Positions 1 through 10,414 of a stretch of DNA of 64,000 nucleotides are shown here, piece by piece. The notes under the pieces are model-generated. The model worked only from the letters and a program-made list of their open reading frames with translations, had not been told where the DNA came from and searched no databases. The position numbers and the translations under genes are program-made. How positions within the stretch are numbered: the first letter of the stretch is position 1; the number at the start of each line of letters is the position of its first letter. Source of the stretch: Paracyclopina nana (lineage: Eukaryota > Arthropoda > Copepoda > Cyclopoida > Cyclopettidae). Location of the stretch: NCBI GenBank assembly GCA_019096065.1, contig JAGUCH010000003.1, positions 11,408,001 through 11,472,000 of the forward strand, read 5' to 3'.

Positions 1-1688
1 ATTCCAAAATCTGGATATTGCATTGCTGTCACGCAATCAATGCCCATCATCCATCAAACGATGATAAGCAGAATTGACTACTACCAAGCTGCATTTTGCA
101 TTATATTGGCAATACAGTTAAAATTGCGTGACGTGGTAGTAGATTAATTAAACTGCGATCATGTGTGGACTGTCCAAGCTCACGACTTTTCAATTATCCA
201 GGATGAAATGTCGACGACAGCACTGGTTTGCATTTTTTGGGATTGATGCGAGAGTGTTTTTTACATGTGAGAGGGCGGAAATCCAGACTTATCCCGAAAA
301 TGACCTCTAGTTAATTCCAGACAGGACAGCACTCGTAGTTAGTACTTATTTAAAATATAAATAAGGCCATCATTCATCCTCCCCAATCTGATTGTGACAA
401 CCGTCAAGTCCACGACGCGGCCGGGTTTGTTATAGCATTCAAAACGCCGCGGCCGCGCGTTGAAATCACCAACTTCTCTTTTTAAGGCGGCGGCCGCGAC
501 AGACGAGCGGAGATCATCATCGTCGCGTGGTTCTTTTACGCCGCAGATCATTGATCATTTTTGTGCTCATGTTTAACATGTTTTGACATGTACACAAATA
601 AGGCAAAACAGCCGGTTGACCCCTAGCCCTGACCTCGAAGATGTGTCGAAGAAAAGCCCCGAAATGCCCATTTCTTTCTCTATATAACGTCACTCAACTC
701 GGATATGAATTTGACCTCGAAATGGGAAAAATCCCGAGAGCTGGACGCGTAGCCAACGCCCTCGTTTTACGAGATTTATAGCGTAAAGTCCAGGTGACAA
801 AGCAAAGAACTACTGCTGTAATATCAGGGTCAAACAACAAGGATCGCTTTCGGGTGTGTCAAGTCTGGCCCGCCTTGCCTCAACTCCATAGCATAGTAAT
901 ATTATATAACGCGGATCTGGCAACTGCTTTATAAAATCTGTTCCTGCACTTTATGGCAGCCCATGATTAACTTTTCCTCGCGTACATTTTTCCAGCACGT
1001 GTACATACGACGCATATCATGTCTATTAACATGACATGTTTTTGACATGTGCAAAAAATGATGCGCGCGCGCGGAAAATTGATAATTATCTGCAAGAGAT
1101 GCCCATTATCAAGGTTGTCGTGCTTAATTACGATACAATTTTTTTTGTATTTTTGCAGTTTCTGTCTTATTTTTTTTTCCTGGAGCTCCAGAGGCCGTGG
1201 TGGTATGCAAAATGTGCGGGAGCCATGATCCCAATTTTTATGGGTCCTTGCACTTGACTATAAGGGGAAGTTACTTTTTTATATGCTTCTATCAGCACTT
1301 GATTTACGGCTCAGCTACATCCACACCCTGGGTAATCATAGTAATCGTATAGATGGCATTTGCTTGCACACCACCTCTCTACAATGAAAAGCCCTAAAAA
1401 TTATGGTGATATTGAATTTTTCCCATTTGCCAATGTCAAATAGCCAGCAAGGACAAGCAGATAATAGTGAATAAAAACCATGAGCACATTACTACAGGGT
1501 GTACATCGAAGGCATTGCAAATGCATTTCTCTTCGACAGGATGATGCATTTTGCTACACCTGATCATTGGAAATTCCTTACACCATACCCGTAACCTTTA
1601 AAAATGTAGACATTCTTCAAGTCAAAAGATATCATCATCATCATAAATGTTTTACGATATTCTGTAATTCTTCCAAGAAGACAGAGCT
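1..1688. other. Gene-free left flank
   Basis: No recognisable gene. The stretch at about 410-500 is CpG- and GCGGCCGC-rich against an AT-rich background and is open on the minus strand for 70 codons, but the peptide resembles nothing I know. It could be a promoter-associated CpG patch or an unrecognised exon. The rest is AT-rich with short homopolymers and a small GCGCGC run near 1062-1075. Confidence 0.5.
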
Positions 1689-1745
1689 ACCAAAATTAGT
1701 AATTTTAAGTAGAATGAACCAAAATTAGTAATTTTGAGTAGAATT
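1689..1745. repeat. 29-bp tandem repeat, left half of the split array
   Basis: Two head-to-tail copies of a 29-bp unit beginning ACCAAAATTAGTAATTTT. The core AAAATTA-G-TAATTTT is a perfect inverted repeat around one base. The second copy is cut at its last base by the retroelement, and two more copies continue at 12116-12172. The array was therefore a 4-copy minisatellite before insertion. Confidence 0.85.
1742..1745. repeat. Target site duplication AATT (left)
   Basis: AATT directly precedes the LTR and is repeated at 12111-12114 directly after the other LTR. Four bases is the usual duplication length for Ty3/gypsy integrases. Confidence 0.9.
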
Positions 1746-1940
1746 TGTAGGAGGTTCGTATAGACCCCCCGAGGATGACACGCGCGCCCGCGGGTAGCGA
1801 TAGAAGAACTTGCTACTGAAACTAGTCGAGATGTTTACTCGAGTGCGTCCGTTTATTAACTGCTGTACAATTCGTTTCACCGGGACGGGGCGCTCGCAGG
1901 CGCCCACAGAACACACCCGTATACCCGTGTTCCTGCTACA
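1746..1940 (-). repeat. 3' LTR of the gypsy-type element
   Basis: 195 bp, identical by eye to 11916-12110. Ends are TGTAG...CTACA, which begin TG, end CA and form a 5-bp inverted repeat. On the minus strand it contains AATAAA (plus-strand TTTATT at 1852-1857), a plausible polyadenylation signal. Because the element reads leftwards, this is its 3' LTR. Confidence 0.95.
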
Positions 1941-1953
1941 ACTTCCCCCTACT
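1941..1953 (-). promoter_or_regulatory. Polypurine tract for plus-strand DNA priming
   Basis: On the minus strand this reads AGTAGGGGGAAGT and abuts the 3' LTR. A purine run in this position is the standard primer site for second-strand synthesis in LTR elements. Confidence 0.8.
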
Positions 1954-4428
1954 GAAGGGTTGTCGTGTCCTCACGACGGGGGCCCACGGTCCGTTGTCTG
2001 GGCGTAGCAGGCCGAACCGGGGAGATCGGTGGGGCCGGTGAAACCGCGACTTCCGGGAACGGCTTGAGCGGAGTGGACGTGGCAGAGGGCACCGTAGGCA
2101 CTGTAGCTGCCGGTAGCACGGTCATCAGGTAATTATGCATTGACTCGTTTTGCCGGGCCAGCACGTCCACCTGGGCCTGCAGGTTTTTGTAGACCGAGTC
2201 CTGTTCTTGGGAGAGGGCCTCTCGCAGCCGCTGGCGAAATCCACGTCTAGTGCGGGGCGCGGCCTCATCCTCTTCCACGCCCGCGGCGCCGGCTGCGGCC
2301 GTCGCATACTTGGGCGGTGCGTCCTCCTCGTCGTCGTCGTCGTCGTCGGAGCTGCCCAGGTTGGCCAGGCGGAATGCTTGGGTGGTCCCACCCCCGGGGT
2401 GGCGGCGTCCTCGGCGAGAGGGCCGTTCATCATCGCTGTCGCCCCCGGGGAACAGGATCTGATCCTGCCCTAGGTTGGTCACCATCCTCCACGGCATCTC
2501 CACCATCAGGAACGCCGTGTGCCAGATTGCCAACAACATCCACCACCCGAAGCCGCGTCGTCGGTAGAGGATGATCATACGGAGTAGGGCTCCCAGGATC
2601 AACTTCAGGAGGCCCACAGTGATGAGGAACCCAGTGAAGTACGAGTAGTACTTCCCCACCGAACTGAAGAAGGGAATGATCGCACTCCCCACGTGGTCCA
2701 CCATTTGGTCGATGTCCTCCTGGGACCAGAAGGTGGTAGAGCGGCTACCCGTAATCAGGGAGTTGTGGAGGACGTTGCTGGTGATCGTGTTGACCACCGC
2801 CTCCCGGCTGCTGAAGAGGTGGAGGTACAAAATGTGGTTGGCCCGTTGCTCCGCAGAGAACACGCCACCACCCAATCCGCGGCTAATGTCGTACTGATGG
2901 CTGCGCGGAGCGGCGTCGGACATCGGATTGAGCTGGGATGGAGCGATGCAAGCGTGGATCTGGGGCGTGGCGCACATCCATTGATTGTGTATGCGCCACT
3001 TGATGGGCGTGATCGAGTCGCACGGGACCACGCTCGGCCGGTCGGTCAAGATAAACGACAGCGGGTCCGCAAACCGGGTCTCGTTGTTGACCAGCACGGG
3101 GATTTCCTGGGTGCAATTGTCGATGGACCGGGTGACCGCGGTACAGGGTAGCAGGACGTCACGTAGGCCACGGCCCCCGCCCTCGTGACGAGATGGCCGG
3201 GTCCGTGGCTGTCCAGGGTGGCGTATGACGATGATCCGGAGGCCATGCTCTGCAACTTGGAGTGTAAGATTGCGCGCTCATTTTTGCAAATCAGTTCTTG
3301 TAAGAATTTAAACCGATCCTGAATGTGCAGCGCATGTTGTGAGTGTACAAATGCGAGCTGCGTCTGGATGTTCGCTCCGTCCATGTCCTCTGGGTGCAGG
3401 TACTTGGCTTGCAGGGGCCCTTCCCCGGGCCCCACCAAGAGGATGGCAAAGTCCCTCAGCTGGGTGGTGAACAGCTTCCGCTGACACATGGATTGTACTC
3501 CTTTGAGGACGAACCCCGCGAACCTTGACTCCTCCTCATGGGCTAGCAGGAGGAGATCGCCAAGATGTCCAGCTCCTCCCATGAGGCTGGTGGCGTTCCG
3601 GTGAGGATAGAGCACGGCAGGCCCTCGATACACCTCACTAAGCTCGTCCTCGCAGCGAGGTGACTTCCGCTTGGGCCACACAATAGTACCTTCCGCATCG
3701 TCTTGCACGATGAGGTCCTGGAAATTCGCCGTCAAGTGGTTGGAGAACACCACCCGCCCGTTGGCCGTATTCAGCTTCCCGTAAATTGGCTCTACCAGCG
3801 CATGGATGGTGGTGGTCTCGTATGATTTGTAGAACGTGACACCTCCGCTGGTGAAAGTGGTGGTGGTGCACTTGTGGTCCTTATCCAATCCTCCTTTGGA
3901 GAAATAAGAGAGCGAGGTCGGATTATTGAGAGCTACCTCCACCTTCTTGTTCTCCACTATCAGGTAATGCTTCTCCGCGGCCTCCCGACACGCTTGTGGG
4001 GTTACCAAGTAGGGCCGGTTGACATCAGTCATTTGACTGCCATAACTGATGCTATCGTATCCACATCTTGTCACTTGTCGGGACAAATGCACCCTGCACC
4101 GGAAGGCCTTGATCGAGAGGGTCGACGCGGTCTGGAGCACCTGGACTGTGATATTGACGGGGGCCTGATATGCGCTCCGAATGTCCTCGCAGAGCTCTGG
4201 CTGACTCAGGTCGATGGCTTCGTGGATGGCATCGGGGTGCGCGCAGTCGTAGGTGGTGAATGACGTGACCTTTGCGTCCGGGGTATAAAGATCAGCGACG
4301 CGGCTCCGGGGTGACGTCCCCGGGACCACGGCCGCCTGGGCCAGTTCACTGAACAGGATCCAGTAGGCATACACAAAGAAGGCCATCAAGTACATAGAGG
4401 GCCAAAGAAAGCAGCTTACTGGCGTCAT
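1949..4428 (-). pseudogene. env: env-like membrane glycoprotein gene, split by a frame change
   Basis: Two overlapping open frames encode the halves of one glycoprotein of about 800 residues. The 5' frame (4428-3046) opens with an ATG and a hydrophobic leader typical of a signal peptide, followed by a cysteine-containing ectodomain with an N-glycosylation sequon (NIT). The 3' frame (from about 3150 to 1949) continues the ectodomain, then has a membrane-spanning stretch (near YFTGFLITVGLLKLILGALL) and a tail of about 190 residues with an acidic run, a coiled-coil-like segment and a proline-rich end. The frame changes near 3150, consistent with a one-base indel. Similar third ORFs in arthropod LTR elements were captured from viral glycoproteins; the cysteine-rich start recalls chuvirus-type glycoproteins to me, but I cannot test this. 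The copy is described only as broken. Confidence 0.7.
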
Positions 4429-4640
4429 GATTTGTTGATTTGTGGGTTATGAGTTTGTATGGTCGCAAATTAGATTAGCACTGGTACTCAGAACTGGAAG
4501 AGAGGAATAGTAAATTATTGAGCTGTCATAATTTTGCGGCCAGAATGCGAAAGTTTTGAAGTTTTACTGTTTTTGCTGTTTTTGCGTGCGCGCGTGTTGC
4601 CACCCCCCCAAACTTTTGAATGAGGGCAGCAATATGCGCA

Positions 4641-7600
4641 TTAATCAAATACATTATCAGAATTCGGTGTTGATATGGTAGAATTTTGCCCTTGTGATGA
4701 TGATGATGATGTTTGTGATCGCGACGCTTCTGGGATGGTTGATGGTATTGACGGTCTTATTGGTGGTGGCCGCGGTTCTAGCGGTGGCAGCAGATACCTC
4801 GTTGTTTCAGGCAGAGCTTGTGCGGTTGGTGGTTGTTGCAGGGGCAGCAGTGCATCGTCGCGACTTGCTTGCTTGTCGCCGCTTCTCGTTCTGGAGCGCG
4901 AGGTCTCTGCGAGCTTGTCTTGGCCTCCTAATATTTGCTGTGAATATTCCTGCAACATTTCTGCTGCCGTTCTTCTTTTCCTCGGTGGTGGCCGAGGTGT
5001 TGGTGATGGCGGCGGCGAGTTGTGGCCGTAATCATCGGGTGAGATTTGGTCCTGCTGCTCACCTTCATTCGGAGGGGTGTCATTATCGTCCTGTGACATG
5101 TGTTCAAACATGGTGCAGTCATATTCTGGAATGGTTGGATCGTCGTTGAATGGCGGAATAGTGTCATCCTTCGCATGTGGGAATCCATATTCGCGATCTG
5201 TTGGTGCTACTGCATATTCGAACGCATGTGTAGTTTCGCTGGGCTGTTCATCGGAGGCTGGGTCGGGGGCGTGCATATGCTCCGCAGATTCATCTCCCGG
5301 CATGTCGAAGTCCATGTTTTCCGTGGGAGGCGATGTGATGGTTTCGGCTTGTGGATCTGACGGTTCGATGTACCGTTTCAGTCGGTCCACGGAGACAACC
5401 TGCTTCTTGGTTAGCGGCCATGATGGGTCTGGCGAGATTTCGTACGTGAGCTCGTTGATTCTTTCCTCGATGGTCCAAGGGCCGGTCCAGAAAGTTTGCA
5501 ACTTTTTGGATATTGACCGCACGACCCTTGGCGTGAACAGCCACACCTTCTGGCCTGGGGAGAAGGCTTGCTTATCCATATGATAGGCCCGTCTTTGCCG
5601 TTCAATGGATGCAGAAATGTTCTTGCGAGCCCACTCATGCGCGAGTTGTATCCGTTCCCGCAGCTGCTTGGCGAAACGGCCAGCTTCGGTTGCCTTATGC
5701 ACTGCCGGCTGCGGGTCCCCAAAGATGAGATCGAGGTTGGTGGTAGGTTGCCTGCCGAACACCATTTCATAGGGAGCCAGCCCCGTGGATCGATTCTTTG
5801 TGGTACGCAAGATGAATAATGCAAACGGCACTACTTCGGCCCACTTAGAATAGTGTCCCTTGATCATCTTACGTATGAGCTCGTTAAGGTCGCGGTGGGC
5901 CCGCTCTACTGGGTTGCTCTTTGGGTTGTATGACGGCGTGGTGGTGGCCTTGATGCCTAAAGCCGAGCATACTTCCCTCATGAGGTGTGCTGTGAAGTGA
6001 GTACCTTGGTCGGTGTGCAGGCGCTCCGGCAGTCCAAAACGGGGGATGATTTCCGTCGTGAGGAATCGTACCGCTGTCTCGGCATCATTGGATCGGCATG
6101 GGAAGGCTTCGATCCACTTACTGAACACACACTTGGCCGTGAATAGGTACCGGTGCTGGTTGGACGTGGGCTTGAACGGGCCCACATAGTCAAGGCTGAG
6201 CACCTGGAACGGAAATCCAGCATGGCGTGGTACCAGGGTGTGCCGCTGATCCGAGGTTGCGGGTTTAGATTTCTGACACAGCAAGCAGGACTTTACGACC
6301 TCATCGGCCACTCTAGCCATGTTTGGGAAGTAGAAGTGTTGAGCTGCCCGATGGATCAGGTTGTCTCGACCCTGGTGTCCCATGGTTTCGTGCACGTGCC
6401 TCAGACTGGCCTCCTCCCACTTGCGAGGTACGATGAGCCGAGTCGAGGGCCGGCCTTGCGGGTCACGCAGCCGGAGAGCTCCTTGCTGGTCCAGGCATAG
6501 GCTGTTGAATTGTTCCATGAGTACCCGCCCTCGGGCGGAGGCAGCATCGAGGTGGGCTCTGGAGGGAGCTTGCTGGAGTTTGACCAATTGGCGCAGCGTC
6601 ACCAGGTCGTCATCCTCCTCCTGAGCTTCGGCCCATAACTCCGGTTTGGTGGGAATGAGCTTCAGGCTGGCCACGCGGAAGAAGTCGTCATCGGAAACTT
6701 CAGCGCTAATGTGGTCTCCTGCTTGGTCCAAATGAGGCGCTCGACTGAGGGAATCGGCATTGCCGTGCTTGGTGCCTGCCCGATGGACGACCTCGAAGTC
6801 GTAGTTGGAGATGGTGTCGAGCCACCTGGCCAACATGCCCGTCGGAGCCTCCATGGAGCGAATCCATAGCAGAGCCCGGTGGTCGGTCCGGAGGATGAAC
6901 CTTCGATGCTGCAAGTAGTATTTGAATTGCTTGATGAAGATAATAACAGCGACCAGCTCTCCCTGGTTGGCGGAATAATTGCTCTGGGCCGAGGTCAACT
7001 TCTTTGCTCCGTACAAGATGACTCGCTCCTTGCCTCTCTGCACCTGGGACAAGACCGCCCCCACTGCCCTGTTCTCTTGGGAGAAGTCGGTGTCCAAGAT
7101 GAACGGGTTTGGGGACGCGAAGTCGGGATACGCAAGGACCGGGGCCGACACGAGCCGCCTTTTGATCTCCTCGAAAGCATCGCGATACTCCTGCGACGGT
7201 TCGAAGGTCTGAGTATCAGAAGTCCCATCATCCTTGGATAGCCGGGCAGTCAGTGGCGCGGCGATGTGTTGGTATTTCTCGATGAAGGCCCGGTAGTAAT
7301 TGGCCTTGCCCATGAAGATGCGAAGGAGTTTGCGAGTGTTGGGTAGCGGCCACTTGCGAATGAGATCTATGTAAGCTGGCATGACTTCCAGCCCTTTCGG
7401 GGTGACAACATGCCCGAGGTAAGTCACCCTGGTCTGGAAGAGGTGGCACTTGGTGGGCTTGAGCAACAGGCCTGCCTTCTGATGGGCCTGGAGGACGATC
7501 TTGAGGTTTTGCAAGTGCGAATCGAAATCGGGGGAGTGAACCAAGCAGTCGTCCAGGTAGGGCAGGGCCACGTTCCATGGCACGCCCTCTAATACCAGGC

Positions 7601-9085
7601 GGTTCAAGCGGCTGTATGTCTTAGGGGCATTCGTGAGCCCGAAAGGCATCTTCAAGAAGGCATACGAGCCATCCCCAGTGGAGAACGTAGTCTTCTCCAC
7701 GTCCTCAGCGCGAATCGGCACTACGTTGAAGGCTCCCACCGCGTCCAGGGTGGAGAACACGGTGGACCGGGCTAGCCGGCTCAGGTTGTCCCTCACGTCC
7801 CGATGGGGTGGGAATCGACCACCGTGATTTTGTTGAGCTCACGATAATCCACGCACCAACGGAGACTGCCGTCCTTCTTGCGCACGGGGACCAGTGGGGC
7901 TGACCACGGGGATGAGATCGGAGTGATGACCTCTTCTTCCAACCACTTATGGATCTGCTCCTTCAAGGAGGACTCCAGGTTGGGGTTGATTGGCCTCCGC
8001 CTAATGTTGATCGGTCGGGCGCCAGGCTTGAGATCTATCGCATGCTCCACCAACTTGGTCTGCCCAGTGCGACCATCGAAGGAGAAGGCGCCCAGGTACG
8101 CGGCCAGCAGGGACGCGGCCGCCCTCAGGCGTTCGGGATGCCGGCGAAGGAGGTCGTTTTCTTTCAATCCGAATGCTTGAATCGTGAACTCGATCTTCTC
8201 CTGTGGGCTGGCATCAGGGGGCAGCCCCGGCGGCGGCTCCGCGGCCCGGATAGCTTGGAGGTGTGGTGCGGATGCAGCGAGGGCAGCGGCCTCCATGGGC
8301 TCGTACTCCCTTAGCACACCGTAAAGAGTGCCCCCCTTTACTTGCAAGGGGTGATCCAGTGGGTTCAGCATTCCCACCAGCAGGTGGCCTCCTGCGGAGG
8401 GTCGCACCACGGCGTTCAGCCAAGGAGCCAGCTGGGTTTCTTCAGCGAACTGCCCTTCAGCCTCCAGGACTGCGGGCTTTGCATCGCCGTGAGGCCATAG
8501 AGCGGCAACGGCCGCGACGAGAGCAGTGCTGCGTGGCGGGACAGTGGCCGGCCGGAGGACACATATTGGGTATTCCCCCGGGGAAGGCTGGCTGGAGGCC
8601 GACAGGGCCCCAACCAGCGGAACACATTGGCCGTGAATTCTCAGGGCACCCCGCGAGTGGAGCTGGTCGATGCGGTGGTGGCTCAAGAAGGGCCCCGAGA
8701 GGTTGAAGTCCATAGACAAATTGCGCACCACTGCCGGGCGGATGGAGAACACGTGAGGGTGCTCCCCGAACTGCACCCGTAGAGGCTGCTTGAGTTCCCC
8801 CAACACTTGCAGCCGATGGCGGGCGTGGGCCGTGCCCACAGCGGTCATGTCCTCCAGGGGTCGCAACCCGTGGGGGAGGACTCCCAGTCGCTTAGCGAAG
8901 TCCTCAGAGATGCAAGTGCGCCAGCTGTTTCCGCTGTCCTAAGGCTCGCGTCTTGATGCGGCCGATGTGCACTGGCACTTGGGTTAAAAATTGTTTATGC
9001 TGTGTGATGTGGTCTAATGCGGCCAAGATGAGGGATGCTGGCGTGACCCGGGCGGAGCCCTCTACAACCGGGTCGGGTCGTTTCC
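4641..9085 (-). pseudogene. pol: pol: protease, reverse transcriptase, RNase H, integrase; two frame breaks
   Basis: The pol frame leaves gag by a -1 shift at 9080-9086 and runs to a frame change at about 8940, directly before the protease active site DSG. From 8938 to 7793 come the protease, a linker and the RT fingers (WCVDYRELNK). A second frame change at about 7796 returns to the first frame, which runs 7796-4641. That part has the RT catalytic motif YLDD, RNase H (FILDTDFS, LRTDH, ADSLSR), the integrase zinc finger (H-x3-H...C-x2-C, with CLLCQ), the DD-E core (SLDYVG, HTDQG, NPVERAHRDL), a downstream WTGPW element and a long proline- and glutamine-rich tail. The frame changes look like one inserted and one missing base. 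Either they inactivate this copy or they are assembly indels. The domain order is diagnostic of Ty3/gypsy. Confidence 0.9.
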
Positions 9086-10414
9086 CGCCGGCGTATTCCC
9101 GGAAGCTTCCGACTCGGCCTCAGGGCCGGCCTCACTGATCTCGTTGACCTTGGGCCGCTTGCCGGCGGACTGCTTGCCGCTGGACTGGTTGGAATCGGAG
9201 GACCGCTTCCGGTCCGAAGGCTGGCCCGACCCCCACTTGCCCGAGGCGGACGAAGAGCGTTGCTGCAGTTGGCTTGCAGCTTTGTGCCACTTGTTGATCT
9301 TGGGGTTGTAACGGTTGTTGCGCTTGTCCCGCTCGAGGGCGCGGCACTCGGCCCGGCGATGGCCTTTCCTCTCGCAGTAGAAACAAGTGATGTCGGCATC
9401 GGCATCCGAGGAATGCAGGGCGGCTACTCGGCCTTTGCTTTGCCCGATCGTCATCCAACACTCGGCTTGGCAAGCGGCCTCCAGGGCATCGGCCATGGTG
9501 GCGAACTTGTGCCCGGCGAGGCCCATCACTACGTCTTTGCGGTGCATCTTGGTGACGAAGATGCGGATGAGGTCAGGGTAGGTCTCGACCTCCTTGGCGA
9601 GCTCCGGTCTGGCTCGAACAAAGATGCTCCTCAGGCGGGCATGCCATTGCGGAATAGCCTCATCTGCCTTCTGCTGGGCAGTCTCCAAGGCAATACGGGC
9701 CACCTGAGAGGACGTGGCGGTGACGAAGAACCTCTCGTACGCATCCAGCAGGTGCATGAAGGTGAAGGCTTCGTCACCCAGTCGGAGGTCGACCTCGTTG
9801 ACCGTCCGGAGCGCCACCCCGACCATGGCGTGCTTGATCTCCATTTTCTTGGTGGCCTCCGAGGCCGTTGAACCCAAGAAGGTGGCCTCTACATGCAGGC
9901 GGAAGGTGAGCCATTTATCGGCCTCTGTGTCCTCAAACTTCTCAAGTTTCCGCTTGCGACCGGCGCGAGCCGCGGCGGCCTCGGCCTCGAGGCGCCGGGC
10001 TTCCGCCTCCACTTGTCGCAACTCGGCCTCCCTCTGTCTGGTCTCGAGGTCGGCGTTCCGTTGGGCTTCGAACCCGCGAAGGAGTTGGAGCATCATGGCT
10101 TGCATGTCTCCTGACGCCGGGGGTGCGTTGTTCGGCCCGGCCAATTGGGGCGGCGGAAGCCCGCCAGCGGCGCCGCCGCTTCCCCCTGTGGGCGTGCCCG
10201 ATCGTGGGTGGGTCCCGCCCTGGGCCCCAAGTGGATTGCCTCCTTGGGCCCCGCCAACCCCGAGGGGGTTGCCCCCTTGGGCCCCGCCAACCCCGAAGGG
10301 CGTGAGGACCTCGACCTCCTCCCGGCGCGAGCCGGCGAGGTGGCCAGGATCGGAGAGATTATCGGGGTCTTCGTCAGCGGAAGATGGGCGTTGCTTTGGT
10401 GATCGAAGCATCAT
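9062..10414 (-). CDS. gag: Gag polyprotein with CCHC zinc knuckle
   Basis: An intact 450-residue frame starting at a double ATG (10414 or 10411). The N-terminal part is glycine- and proline-rich with a short internal tandem repeat (GVGGAQGGNPLG, about residues 40-65). It is followed by a charged coiled-coil stretch rich in E, A and R, then a capsid-like helical region. Near residue 350 lies one zinc knuckle, CFYCERKGHRRAEC (C-x2-C-x4-H-x4-C), which in this family binds the genomic RNA. A basic serine-rich tail follows. The stop at 9062-9064 lies just after a -1 slippery site, so pol is probably made as a Gag-Pol fusion. Gag is the only one of the three genes that is unbroken here. Confidence 0.9.
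   Translation of the reverse strand: MMLRSPKQRPSSADEDPDNLSDPGHLAGSRREEVEVLTPFGVGGAQGGNPLGVGGAQGGNPLGAQGGTHPRSGTPTGGSGGAAGGLPPPQLAGPNNAPPASGDMQAMMLQLLRGFEAQRNADLETRQREAELRQVEAEARRLEAEAAAARAGRKRKLEKFEDTEADKWLTFRLHVEATFLGSTASEATKKMEIKHAMVGVALRTVNEVDLRLGDEAFTFMHLLDAYERFFVTATSSQVARIALETAQQKADEAIPQWHARLRSIFVRARPELAKEVETYPDLIRIFVTKMHRKDVVMGLAGHKFATMADALEAACQAECWMTIGQSKGRVAALHSSDADADITCFYCERKGHRRAECRALERDKRNNRYNPKINKWHKAASQLQQRSSSASGKWGSGQPSDRKRSSDSNQSSGKQSAGKRPKVNEISEAGPEAESEASGNTPAGNDPTRL
9080..9086 (-). promoter_or_regulatory. Slippery heptamer for gag-pol -1 frameshift
   Basis: On the minus strand the bases are GGGAAAC, in gag phase G GGA AAC, 15 bases upstream of the gag stop codon. This is a canonical X XXY YYZ heptamer. 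A -1 slip here enters exactly the frame that stays open through the gag stop and leads to the protease. Confidence 0.8.

Noticed and set aside
2150-2574. Plus-strand ORFs over the env tail
   Set aside because: They are antisense shadows created by GC-rich codons of the minus-strand gene.
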